A DNA stretch of 6,295 bases from Thermococci archaeon (GCA_003660605.1 QMUN01000048.1:1-6295), one strand, 5' to 3'. Numbered from the stretch's first letter, positions 1 to 6,123 are shown. Program-made: numbers and translations. Notes: generated by a model not told the origin, from the letters alone.

Positions 1-1071
1 GAAAAAACTCTGACAACTATTTTGATCGGCAATAATTTGGTTAATATCTCTGCATCTTCGATAGCCACCTCATTGGCAATAGATTTTTTTGGGAACAAGG
101 GAGTTGGGGTAGCTGTTGGCGTAATGACATTTTTGATCTTAGTCTTCGGTGAGATAACACCCAAAAGTTACGCTATAAGAAAAGCTGAGTCTTTAGCTCT
201 TTTTGTAGCTCCTTTATTCGATTTTCTATCAAAGATATTTTATCCGATAAGTTTAGCCTTTACTGGAATTTCAAATCTTTTTTTAGGAAAAAGTGTTAAA
301 AATACCCCCATGTTTACAGAGGATGAGATCAAAACGCTGATAGATGTGAGTGGGGAGGAAGGAACGATTGAAGAAGACGAAAAAGAGATGATAACAAGTA
401 TATTTGAGTTTGGAGATACGAGAGTTAAAGAGATAATGATCCCACGAGTTGATATGGTCTGTGTAGAAGCTGAAGAGGGCATGAAAGAAGTTCTGGCAAA
501 AGCAATAAAGAGAGGATATTCCAGGTTTCCTGTATATAAAGATGAAATAGATAATATTGTTGGAATATTATACATAAAAGACCTTTTGAAATATCTTAAA
601 GATGGAAATTTCAATGTTTCCGCTGATAAAATTAAAAGAGAAGCTTATTTTATACCGGAGACTAAAAGAGCAGACGATCTTCTCAGAGAAATGCAGAAAA
701 AAAGGGTGCATATGGCTATTGTGATTGGCGAGTATGGAGCTGTTATAGGGTTGGTGACACTGGAAGATCTCATAGAGGAGATAGTTGGAGAGATATTTGA
801 TGAGTACGATGTGGCAAAGGACGAGATAACATACCTCGATAAGAATACAGCTATAGTTGATGCAAGGCTTCCCATAGACGAACTTAACGAAAAAATGAAT
901 TTGCAGCTTCCAAGTGATCCCTTTGACACATTAGCTGGGTTCATGATGGAGTACCTTGACAAAGTCCCTGAGGAGGGAGAAGAAGTCGAGTATGATGGCA
1001 ATAAATTCATTATAGAAAAGATGGATGAAAAAAAGATCTCAAAGGTCAGAATTATCAAATCCAGTGAGTGA
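1..1071 (+). CDS. CNNM/CorC-HlyC family membrane transporter with CBS pair, 5' truncated
   Basis: The frame is open to the left edge, so the gene starts outside the window; 356 codons remain. The first residues (TILIGNNLVNI) and the following hydrophobic stretch with FGEITPKS (about residues 49-56) are hallmarks of the DUF21/CNNM transmembrane domain. A short linker with TEDEIKTLID and EEDEKEMI leads to a CBS-domain pair (about 143-268, starting at IMIPRVDM and ending at VTLEDLIEEIVGEIFDEYD). A C-terminal CorC_HlyC domain follows (about 278-353, with DPFDTLAGFMM). In this family the membrane domain is linked to magnesium/sodium transport or efflux, the CBS pair senses nucleotide and Mg, and older annotations call it hemolysin; the cation here is inferred. 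The missing part should be only the first transmembrane segment or so. It converges on the nre gene and overlaps its 3' end by 17 bp. Confidence 0.93.
   Translation, partial: EKTLTTILIGNNLVNISASSIATSLAIDFFGNKGVGVAVGVMTFLILVFGEITPKSYAIRKAESLALFVAPLFDFLSKIFYPISLAFTGISNLFLGKSVKNTPMFTEDEIKTLIDVSGEEGTIEEDEKEMITSIFEFGDTRVKEIMIPRVDMVCVEAEEGMKEVLAKAIKRGYSRFPVYKDEIDNIVGILYIKDLLKYLKDGNFNVSADKIKREAYFIPETKRADDLLREMQKKRVHMAIVIGEYGAVIGLVTLEDLIEEIVGEIFDEYDVAKDEITYLDKNTAIVDARLPIDELNEKMNLQLPSDPFDTLAGFMMEYLDKVPEEGEEVEYDGNKFIIEKMDEKKISKVRIIKSSE
1028..1034 (-). terminator. oligo-T tract after the nre stop
   Basis: Seven A residues on the + strand give U7 in the nre transcript about 20 bases past the nre stop codon. 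This is the mirror of the T run at 1073-1078 and could be an archaeal oligo-U terminator placed inside the convergent neighbour's coding sequence, where the A run encodes lysines. It is suggestive only. Confidence 0.28.
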
Positions 1072-2332
1072 GTTTTTTCTGGGTAAAACTTTCCCTGAGA
1101 AGATCCGAGTTTTCTATCCAGAAATTTATAGGTATCTCAAGTCTTTCTGCAACTCTCAAAAGAGCTTCTTCGAGGGTATCGAACTTTAGAGGCTTACTTC
1201 TCATAGCATTTCTAACATTCTCTCGAACGTGCCATACACCTACTGGCATAATATACCCTGGATGTGCTTCTCTTAATACTATAACTGTAGCCTGTCTTTT
1301 CTCTTTTTCCAGAAGCTCTAAAACAGCTAACCTTGCCGAGTAATAGCATCCCCCTATCTTTGCATATGTAGTTCTCCCTTTATACGTTTCCGAATCAGAA
1401 TAAAGAACAAAATTCGTGGGGCTCTGATTCCACAATGTTCCAGGGTACCATGTCTCCATTGATTCATAGCTCCATGCCTGCGGGATCATAAGGATCTCAA
1501 ATCTATTGTCTAGAAATACAGATTCATAGACGCGATACTCGTTAATTACAGGGAATCTCTTTACTTTTTCCATAATTTCCTTACCAAGCATATCATCTAC
1601 AGCTGTGATGCTCCATCTCGTGGGTACAAGCTTCCTATTTTTTTCGATCCCGAAAGATCCTGTACTGAAAGCTTTCTGGATAGAAGAAACTGGAACATTC
1701 TTCTTGTACAAAAAATTTACAGCTTCTTTTGCTTTTAAATCTGTATCATAATAGCATTTCTCCATTTTCCTGTCCCAGTAACTATTGTCTATGGAGAGAT
1801 CTTTTAAAGGTGCTGAAGCACCAAAAGGCTGTACTTCATCACTCATTATCACAGATCTTTTAGGCTTCTTTGAGAGAGTCATCTCAGAGTCGACAGGTTT
1901 TTTTGAGAGTGCTATCTCTCTTGTAAGTTCTATTATCTTATTCCTGTCTCTTATGTTTGTCTTGTACATCCCCCTCACAAGTTTTATCCTGAAATCTGCT
2001 ATCTCTTCTATACTCTTCCCAAACCATCTTTCAGGTGTGTCTATTATGGATGTATCTCCTACTTCTGGAGGTATCATAGGACCTATATAGACATTAGGAT
2101 ACCCAATTCTCCCTATAAAGACACTTGGAGGAGAACTTCCATTTAATTCTGTTTTATCCAATAATTTATATTTAGAATGAAAGTTTAACTTAATAAGAAT
2201 GGGACATTTTGATCTTCCACATAGCATTTTCGATCCTTTACACAGAACGCAGATATTCTTTTCCAGTTTTGCATTTTTTCCGATCAATCCATCCTTTCTT
2301 GCTATATCCACTACTTTTTTAGCAAACTTCAT
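1055..2332 (-). CDS. nreA: Nre-family archaeal DNA repair protein with C-terminal PIP box
   Basis: A 425-residue protein with the DUF650/DUF651 layout of archaeal Nre. The N-terminus has a probable zinc site, Cys28, Cys31, Cys38 and Cys43 (CVLC, then CGRSKCP). Then come the family block PPSVFIGRIGYPNVYIGPM (69-86) and C-terminal blocks such as FSTGSFGIEKNRKLVPTRWS and REAHPGYIMPVGVWHVRE. The last eight residues, QKKLTHWI, fit a PCNA-interacting peptide (Q-x-x-hydrophobic-x-x-aromatic). Nre of Haloferax is known to act in mitomycin C damage repair with UvrABC and to need its PIP motif; the same role is inferred here. An in-frame TTG lies directly before the chosen ATG. The ATG has no Shine-Dalgarno site, but a TATA-like box about 30 bases upstream suggests a leaderless mRNA. 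The gene faces the toxin-antitoxin pair head to head and overlaps the transporter tail to tail. NreA rather than NreB is not certain. Confidence 0.93.
   Translation of the reverse strand: MKFAKKVVDIARKDGLIGKNAKLEKNICVLCKGSKMLCGRSKCPILIKLNFHSKYKLLDKTELNGSSPPSVFIGRIGYPNVYIGPMIPPEVGDTSIIDTPERWFGKSIEEIADFRIKLVRGMYKTNIRDRNKIIELTREIALSKKPVDSEMTLSKKPKRSVIMSDEVQPFGASAPLKDLSIDNSYWDRKMEKCYYDTDLKAKEAVNFLYKKNVPVSSIQKAFSTGSFGIEKNRKLVPTRWSITAVDDMLGKEIMEKVKRFPVINEYRVYESVFLDNRFEILMIPQAWSYESMETWYPGTLWNQSPTNFVLYSDSETYKGRTTYAKIGGCYYSARLAVLELLEKEKRQATVIVLREAHPGYIMPVGVWHVRENVRNAMRSKPLKFDTLEEALLRVAERLEIPINFWIENSDLLRESFTQKKLTHWI
1073..1078 (+). terminator. oligo-T tract just after the transporter stop
   Basis: Six T residues begin two bases after the TGA of the transporter gene. 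Archaeal RNA polymerase commonly terminates at oligo-T without a hairpin, so this may end the + strand transcript. It lies inside nre, where the complementary bases encode two lysines, so the run may be only a codon effect. Confidence 0.3.
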
Positions 2333-2356
2333 CAAAAATAATTCTCTTGAAAGGCT

Positions 2357-2367
2357 AAAAATTTATC
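2357..2367 (-). promoter_or_regulatory. TATA-like box for nre
   Basis: On the - strand the stretch reads GGATAAATTTT, an archaeal TATA-type element. Its centre is about 30 bases from the nre ATG at 2332, so transcription would start near that codon. This agrees with the absence of a Shine-Dalgarno site and implies a leaderless or nearly leaderless transcript. The alternative is the AATATAAA at 2378-2385, which would give a leader of roughly 25 bases. Confidence 0.4.
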
Positions 2368-2377
2368 CATAGAAACA

Positions 2378-2385
2378 TTTATATT
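2378..2385 (+). promoter_or_regulatory. TATA-like box for the toxin-antitoxin operon
   Basis: TTTATATT matches an archaeal TATA box. A start site about 25 bases downstream would fall near 2405-2408, leaving a short leader that holds the Shine-Dalgarno site before the ATG at 2420. The repeats at 2382-2411 overlap and follow the box, so a repressor bound there could block the polymerase. Confidence 0.42.
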
Positions 2386-2411
2386 GTATCGTATCGAATA
2401 CTATTGTAACG
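2382..2411. promoter_or_regulatory. repeat cluster, candidate antitoxin operator
   Basis: TATTGTATCG (2382-2391) is repeated as TATTGTAACG (2402-2411), nine of ten bases equal, start to start 20 bp, or about two helical turns. Between them GTATC occurs twice in tandem (2386-2395), and GTAT-CGA-ATAC (2391-2401) is a small inverted repeat. Ribbon-helix-helix antitoxins usually bind short repeated or palindromic sites over their own promoter, and this cluster covers the predicted start site of the module. The role as operator is inferred. Confidence 0.4.
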
Positions 2412-2416
2412 GTGAT
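2411..2416 (+). promoter_or_regulatory. Shine-Dalgarno site of the antitoxin gene
   Basis: GGTGAT, complementary to the archaeal 16S 3' end, sits three bases before the ATG at 2420. It fixes that ATG as the start in preference to the TTG at 2384, which lies inside the promoter. Confidence 0.6.
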
Positions 2417-2419
2417 AAC

Positions 2420-2707
2420 ATGAAGGTTATAACATCGAGAATCCCAGAAAAATATATTAAAGACCTTGAAAAAATTCAGGAAGAAGAAAAGGTTGACAGG
2501 GCTGAGGCTGTGCGCAGACTACTCACCAAGGCTATCTCTGAATGGAAAAAAGAAAGAGCATTGGAGCTTTTGAAGGATCATAAGATCACTATACGTAAGG
2601 CTGCTTCTATGGCAGATGTTGCATATGTGGAAATGTTGGAATTGGCAAAAAAGCTTGACATTGGATATGATCTGGAAGAATTAGAGAGAGACCTGGAGAG
2701 ATTTTGA
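2420..2707 (+). CDS. UPF0175-type antitoxin with N-terminal ribbon-helix-helix
   Basis: A 95-residue protein. Residues 1-42 begin with a beta strand (MKVITSRIPEKY) and continue with helices ending in VDRAEAVRRLLTKAISEW, the ribbon-helix-helix pattern. Residues 44-95 match the UPF0175 type (ERALELLKDHKITIRKAASMADVAYVEMLELAKKLDIGYDLEELERDL), with a helix-turn-helix-like region around KITIRKAASMADV. Proteins of this family are commonly paired with PIN-domain toxins. Here the stop TGA shares its A with the ATG of the PIN gene, so the two are translationally coupled, with antitoxin first as usual. It should bind its own promoter, where a repeat cluster is visible, and neutralise the toxin; both functions are inferred from the family. 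The start is supported by GGTGAT at 2411-2416. Confidence 0.85.
   Translation: MKVITSRIPEKYIKDLEKIQEEEKVDRAEAVRRLLTKAISEWKKERALELLKDHKITIRKAASMADVAYVEMLELAKKLDIGYDLEELERDLERF
2695..2698 (+). promoter_or_regulatory. Shine-Dalgarno site of the PIN toxin gene
   Basis: GGAG within the last codons of the antitoxin gene, eight bases before the ATG at 2707. It supports that ATG over the in-frame TTG directly before it. Confidence 0.45.
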
Positions 2708-3192
2708 TGCTTGTTATCGATTCCTGTGTACTTATACATCTATCCAGAATAGGAAAGCTTGATCTACTCAGAAAAGCAGATGAATGTTGTACAACTGATA
2801 ATGTCTATAGAGAAACAGTGATTGAAGGACAAAGGGGAAAAGCTAAGATAGCTGAGGCTTTTGATAGATGGCTTGTCAAGAAAAATGTGGATACAGACAC
2901 TGCTTCTCAGATAGCAAAAAAAGAAGGAATTGAAGTAGCAGATGCTACACTGATTCTCCTAGCCGAACAGAGTAATGGCATTCTCCTCACAAATGATAAG
3001 GCTTTGATAAATCTGGCAAGATCGAGAAATATAGAATATTTATGGTTAACATCTCTTCTGTTTAAACTCTGCAAAGAGAGAAAAATCTCAAAAAAAGAAG
3101 CCTTGAAAATTCTTTATGAACTTGTGCAGTCTGGATTGAGTATAGAAGCAAGAATTTATGCCCTTCTGGAGAGGAAGCTCAAAGAGGGGTGA
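2707..3192 (+). CDS. PIN-domain ribonuclease toxin, DUF3368-like
   Basis: A 161-residue PIN-domain protein. It opens with MLVIDSCVLIHLSRIGKLDLL (Asp5), followed by Glu36 in VYRETV, Asp79 in EVADATLILLA and Asp97 in LLTNDKAL. These are the four acidic residues expected to hold Mg or Mn at a ribonuclease active site, so the protein looks intact. The C-terminal tail (KISKKEALKILYELVQSGLSIEARIYALLE) is the DUF3368 type. The usual glycine-glutamate signature before the third acid is replaced by EGIEVADAT, closer to classical VapC. The start overlaps the antitoxin stop by one base. As a toxin it would cut RNA when the antitoxin is lost; the target cannot be read from sequence. It ends eight bases from the converging archaemetzincin gene, so the 3' ends of the two transcripts probably overlap. 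Confidence 0.88.
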   Translation: MLVIDSCVLIHLSRIGKLDLLRKADECCTTDNVYRETVIEGQRGKAKIAEAFDRWLVKKNVDTDTASQIAKKEGIEVADATLILLAEQSNGILLTNDKALINLARSRNIEYLWLTSLLFKLCKERKISKKEALKILYELVQSGLSIEARIYALLERKLKEG

Positions 3193-3200
3193 TTAGAAAC

Positions 3201-3791
3201 CTAACTCTTTGCCCAATCCCACGATGCCCATGCTTCTCTTCCGTTTGTCTTCAGTATTTTTGAACACTCTGTACAGAAAAACTGTGTTTTATCGTCAATA
3301 TCGTATTCATTCAAAGAAAAATTCATGACGCAATCTTTATTTTTGCAGTGTTTGAGTCCAAATGTATGTCCCAATTCATGAACAGATTCTTTTACAGTTC
3401 TTTCAAGAAGTTTTGTATTTGTGGCTTTATTTCTAAGTCTGAATATTGACACCAAAGCTACGGAATCATTAGCCTGTCCATAAAGCTCTATATAGGGAGG
3501 GTCATATATGTCCACATCTGTCACCACGAGCACATTTCTTATCTCTTCAGTCAAGACTTTCTCGGCTTTGTTTTTCATTTCCATTCCAAGATCAAAAAAG
3601 GGCTGAGTGAGATGTTTGCCGACTCGCTCGTTGTACGCGAGTTTAGGGATATTCAACGTTTTTTTAGGTATCATCTGGCAGGAGAGGTCAATATCAGATT
3701 TTTTAAAAGATTTTTCTATTTCCTCCATCATCCTTTCCATGAAGCTTATCCTGCTTCCAACTTTTCCTGTGGGAACAATTCCAATAATCAT
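3201..3791 (-). CDS. amzA: archaemetzincin zinc metalloprotease
   Basis: A 196-residue protein carrying the archaemetzincin signature: HELGHTFGLKH at 138-148 (zinc ligands His138, His142, His148; catalytic Glu139), then Cys149, Cys154, Met156 (Met-turn) and a Cys173-Cys176 pair, which together form the second zinc site. The spacer between Met156 and Cys173 is 16 residues, one fewer than the consensus I recall. The N-terminus (MIIGIVPTGKVGS) and the NVLVVTDVDIYDPP strand are family-like. No signal peptide is seen, so it should act in the cytoplasm; the family's substrates are poorly known. The ATG at 3791 is chosen because AGGTG lies just upstream; an ATG at 3824 would place eleven extra residues inside the stress-protein gene. 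It is third in an operon with the GTPase and stress protein, only eight bases after the latter. Confidence 0.93.
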   Translation of the reverse strand: MIIGIVPTGKVGSRISFMERMMEEIEKSFKKSDIDLSCQMIPKKTLNIPKLAYNERVGKHLTQPFFDLGMEMKNKAEKVLTEEIRNVLVVTDVDIYDPPYIELYGQANDSVALVSIFRLRNKATNTKLLERTVKESVHELGHTFGLKHCKNKDCVMNFSLNEYDIDDKTQFFCTECSKILKTNGREAWASWDWAKS

Positions 3792-3796
3792 ATGAA

Positions 3797-3801
3797 CACC
3801 T
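3797..3801 (-). promoter_or_regulatory. Shine-Dalgarno site of amzA, on the upstream stop codon
   Basis: On the - strand TAGGTG contains both the TAG stop of the stress-protein gene (3802-3800) and the AGGTG ribosome-binding site five bases before the amzA ATG. The overlap suggests that ribosomes finishing the first gene restart on the second. Confidence 0.5.
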
Positions 3802-4183
3802 ATTTTACTACGAGAACAGAACATCTTGCGAATCGTATTACCTCTTGTGCTGTGCTTCCTATGAGAATCCTTCTGACACCGGTCTCTCCTCTCGATCCGA
3901 GAACTATTAGATCTACTTTCTTATCCATGGCCAAAAAAACGATCTCGTCAGGAGATTCACCTGTTTTTATGAATGTTTCTACTCCCATCCCCTGAGCTTC
4001 TGCATACTCCTTTGCATCACTCATTATCTCCTCCGCCTGTGCAGTTGTATGGGGATTTTCTTTTTTTATAACATTTACCACGTAAATTTCAGAGTTTGTG
4101 AGTTTCGCCAGATCTATAGCCTTACTAAGAGCTTTTTTTGCCAGGTCTGAGCTATCCATTGCTACGAGTATCCTTTTGTACAT
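3800..4183 (-). CDS. universal stress protein (UspA family), ATP-binding type
   Basis: A 127-residue single-domain Usp. It begins MYKRILVAMDSSDLAKKAL, with Asp10 at the nucleotide-binding position, and ends with the ATP-binding motif G-2x-G-9x-G-S: Gly96, Gly99, Gly109, Ser110 in LGSRGETGVRRILIGS. VDLIVLGS and CSVLVVK are the usual core strands. The full motif suggests it binds ATP, unlike the UspA subgroup that lacks it. The protein is cytoplasmic, and its exact role cannot be read from sequence. The ATG at 4183 is preferred because GTGATC lies just before it; another in-frame ATG at 4210 would overlap the GTPase gene by more than 20 bases and lacks such a site. It is the middle gene of the GTPase-Usp-archaemetzincin operon, four bases after the GTPase stop. 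Confidence 0.92.
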   Translation of the reverse strand: MYKRILVAMDSSDLAKKALSKAIDLAKLTNSEIYVVNVIKKENPHTTAQAEEIMSDAKEYAEAQGMGVETFIKTGESPDEIVFLAMDKKVDLIVLGSRGETGVRRILIGSTAQEVIRFARCSVLVVK

Positions 4184-4185
4184 TA

Positions 4186-4191
4186 GATCAC
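4186..4191 (-). promoter_or_regulatory. Shine-Dalgarno site of the stress-protein gene, overlapping the GTPase stop
   Basis: GTGATC on the - strand matches the archaeal anti-Shine-Dalgarno complement, lies two bases before the ATG at 4183, and contains the TGA stop (4190-4188) of the upstream GTPase gene. The spacing is short for a canonical site but the match is good. Confidence 0.5.
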
Positions 4192-5144
4192 TTATATAAC
4201 TCTGCATCAAGCCTTTTAAAAATTTCTCTTTTAAGAGACTCTATATCTTTATTTTTCGCAGACATTTTGATAGGTATATCCGCGATATATTTGAGATCTG
4301 ACTTGTTTTGAGAGACTATCATAGGTATTTCCATGCTCTTCACGTCTTCCAGTAAATTGAGCTGCTCCTCAAGTGAATATCCACATGTTTCCGAAGGATC
4401 TAAAACAAACACGATAAGATATGCTAAATGCCGCAGGGATGAAATGGCTTTTAGTTCCATCTCATTCCTATCCTCGAATTTTCTATCTAACAATCCTGGT
4501 GTGTCTATGACCTGGATCTCATTATGTCTGTACTCAAAATATCCGATATTAATTCCTTTAGTTGTAAAGGGATAGCTCTGCACCTTTGGTTCAGCACCTG
4601 TAAGGGCATGTAAGACTGTAGATTTTCCAACATTGGGCATTCCTGCGATGACAATAGTATAACAAGATTTCACTTCAGGAAGCTGTTTTAATTTCTCTCT
4701 TGCAGAGTTGAGAAACTCCATGTTATCTTCAATTCTCTTCAGGACTGAGATGTATCTGCCGTATGCCTCTTTTCTGAGCTTTCCCAGTCTATCTATATCT
4801 CTCGTTCTCTTCATTTTTCTTATAGTTTCGTTCTTTATTTTCTGTATTGTTTTCATTCCCCAGCTCAGAGCACCTATATTGTGCTTCAGTTCATCTAAAC
4901 TTACTGTAATATCTATTAGCTCTCTGTAAAAGGGCTCGAGATATTCAAAAGTAGGATATCGCTTGACGACTTTCTCCAGCATCGAATTTATCACCTGCGA
5001 TGCAACTTCGACTCTTGCCATCTCCTTATCTCTTATCTTAATTTCAAAAGGGATTTTTTTTTCGCGAAATTTAATCCTTGAAGCCCTTTTGAAAGCTTTT
5101 TCTATTATAAGATCCTTGTTGATAATCGGAATATCCTTGAACAT
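4188..5144 (-). CDS. NOG1-family GTPase (Obg-related), ribosome assembly
   Basis: A 318-residue protein. The N-terminal half (1-160) is helical and charged (KAFKRASRIKF, VVKRYPTFEYLEPFYRELID, LDELKHNIGALSWGMKTI), the NOG1-specific region. A GTPase domain follows with G1 GMPNVGKS (168-175), G2 YPFTTKG (Thr194/195), G3 DTPG (214-217), G4 NKSD (280-283) and G5 SAK (295-297). NOG1 proteins act in large ribosomal subunit assembly in eukaryotes, and archaeal members are presumed to do the same in the cytoplasm. The length fits the short archaeal form without the eukaryotic C-terminal extension. The ATG at 5144 has no clear Shine-Dalgarno site; a TATA-like box centred near 5172 suggests a leaderless start. 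It is the first gene of the operon and is followed at once by the stress-protein gene. Confidence 0.92.
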   Translation of the reverse strand: MFKDIPIINKDLIIEKAFKRASRIKFREKKIPFEIKIRDKEMARVEVASQVINSMLEKVVKRYPTFEYLEPFYRELIDITVSLDELKHNIGALSWGMKTIQKIKNETIRKMKRTRDIDRLGKLRKEAYGRYISVLKRIEDNMEFLNSAREKLKQLPEVKSCYTIVIAGMPNVGKSTVLHALTGAEPKVQSYPFTTKGINIGYFEYRHNEIQVIDTPGLLDRKFEDRNEMELKAISSLRHLAYLIVFVLDPSETCGYSLEEQLNLLEDVKSMEIPMIVSQNKSDLKYIADIPIKMSAKNKDIESLKREIFKRLDAELYK

Positions 5145-5167
5145 TAAAGAAGATTCTATACTCAGAA

Positions 5168-5177
5168 CATAAAAAGG
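5168..5177 (-). promoter_or_regulatory. possible TATA-like element before the GTPase operon
   Basis: On the - strand CCTTTTTATG lies about 28 bases before the GTPase ATG, so transcription would start at or next to the start codon. The match to an archaeal TATA box is weak. The T5 run in it could also end the transcript of the upstream GNAT gene. The 76-base gap (5145-5220) holds nothing else I can support. Confidence 0.28.
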
Positions 5178-5220
5178 TTGGGAAGTGTATGATAATACTT
5201 TCTATGTTTGTCAGTGTATC

Positions 5221-6045
5221 TCAGTCTCCCAACTTATCGATTCTATCCAAAATCATCTTCTTCAAATCTTTCGATTTTTTATCGAAGAGATTAATTTCAT
5301 CACCATTGAAGAAGAGCCACTCCCAGTTCCAAGGCGATATCGACCATTTGATTGCCTCTTCACGATCATCTATTCTGTGTATGCTGTAGCAAATACGTTC
5401 ATCGTTTATTTCCTCAATCAGTTTTTTTACACGTTCGGCATTATGTATACTGTAGGGGCATCTGGTGCTGTACGCTTGGTCAATCGCCAGTAACCCTTCA
5501 GAGAACAGATTCTTAGGTTCGTACTTTGATTGTATCATTCTTGGATTCTTCATGTTGTTTTCAAAAGGCAACCACATCAGGGAGAGGTAGTCGTATGTTT
5601 CCACCTCTTTAAAACCCATCTCTTCCAACATTTTGATGGGAAAATGCACAGGATTATTCCAACCTAACGTCACGATACCCGAAAATTTTTCTTTCGCATC
5701 CTCAATGGTCAGTTCAATCAATCGCTTCTCTTGTGGTAGATGTTCTTCTTCATTGTTTCCTCTTGGTACCCAATGGTAACACATGAGAACGGCTGAACCA
5801 GGAGCTTCGATAGGGAGAGGTGCAACTTCCACAGGCATGTATTCGATGAATCCACGTGCTATCTCTTCATGATAAGAGATAAAACCTCTCATACCTTTTT
5901 CCAACATTTTCTTTCTCCATCTGAGCACCTGATCCAGTTCCCCCACAAACTTTTTTCCTCTGACTTCCAATCCACCAGGGCAACAAGGTATCTCTCTTAT
6001 GTTATCTTTTGTCAGACATATGTCTTGAATCTTTTTCATGAGCAT
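5221..6045 (-). CDS. degenerate GNAT acetyltransferase-like protein with C-terminal YoaP-like domain
   Basis: A 274-residue two-domain protein. Residues 1-165 resemble GNAT acetyltransferases fused to YoaP: CCPGG (21-25), RWRKKMLEKGMRGFISY, GFIEYMPVEV (65-74), VLMCYHWVP, and the closing GFKEVETYDYLSLMWLPF. Residues 180-272 match the YoaP-like thioredoxin-fold domain: a CPYS motif (196-199), IHRIDDREEAI and WLFFNGDEINLFDKKS. The expected acetyl-CoA loop (Q/R-x-x-G-x-G/A) after the central strand is replaced by RGNNEEEHLPQEKRLI, so catalysis by the GNAT half is doubtful. The substrate is unknown. The ATG at 6045 directly follows the stop of a small upstream ORF; an ATG two codons later (6039) has GTGA at a better distance and may be the true start. 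The gene lies 76 bases upstream of the GTPase operon on the same strand and may be transcribed separately. Confidence 0.78.
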   Translation of the reverse strand: MLMKKIQDICLTKDNIREIPCCPGGLEVRGKKFVGELDQVLRWRKKMLEKGMRGFISYHEEIARGFIEYMPVEVAPLPIEAPGSAVLMCYHWVPRGNNEEEHLPQEKRLIELTIEDAKEKFSGIVTLGWNNPVHFPIKMLEEMGFKEVETYDYLSLMWLPFENNMKNPRMIQSKYEPKNLFSEGLLAIDQAYSTRCPYSIHNAERVKKLIEEINDERICYSIHRIDDREEAIKWSISPWNWEWLFFNGDEINLFDKKSKDLKKMILDRIDKLGD

Positions 6046-6120
6046 TCACTGTACATTGATATTATCTTTATTTGTTTTAATATCTTTCTCATGAAAATGA
6101 CATGTTAAAAAATACTCCAT
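6046..6120 (-). CDS. possible 24-residue leader ORF before the GNAT-YoaP gene
   Basis: This is an ATG-initiated frame of 24 codons, preceded three bases upstream by GGAGGT (6129-6124), the strongest Shine-Dalgarno match in the window. Its TGA (6048-6046) is followed with no gap by the ATG at 6045 of the GNAT-YoaP gene, giving TGAATG, a layout that favours coupled re-initiation. The peptide starts MEYFLTCHFHEKD and is rich in Lys, Asn and Asp later on; no domain is recognised. CHFH could bind a metal but is too short to judge. It may be a regulatory leader peptide, a small protein, or a chance frame in the leader. A ribosome-binding site this good, 75 bases before the main gene and not belonging to it, argues that something is translated here. 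Confidence 0.4.
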   Translation of the reverse strand: MEYFLTCHFHEKDIKTNKDNINVQ

Positions 6121-6123
6121 CCT

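Noticed and set aside
645..1058. - strand open frame inside the transporter gene
   Set aside because: Serine-rich antisense shadow of the CBS/CorC region with no motifs or start signal.
2384..2419. TTG start at 2384 adding twelve residues to the antitoxin
   Set aside because: It lies within the TATA/operator region, and GGTGAT directly precedes the ATG at 2420.
3792..3824. Upstream ATG (3824) for amzA
   Set aside because: It would run inside the stress-protein gene, while AGGTG is placed correctly for the ATG at 3791 and the family N-terminus begins there.
3612..3995. Long + strand open frame opposite amzA and the stress-protein gene
   Set aside because: It is antisense to two genes with clear family motifs, has no ribosome-binding site, and its translation shows no domain pattern.
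5869..6108. + strand open frame opposite the 5' end of the GNAT-YoaP gene
   Set aside because: Phe/Ile/Cys-rich translation typical of an antisense shadow; no start signal.
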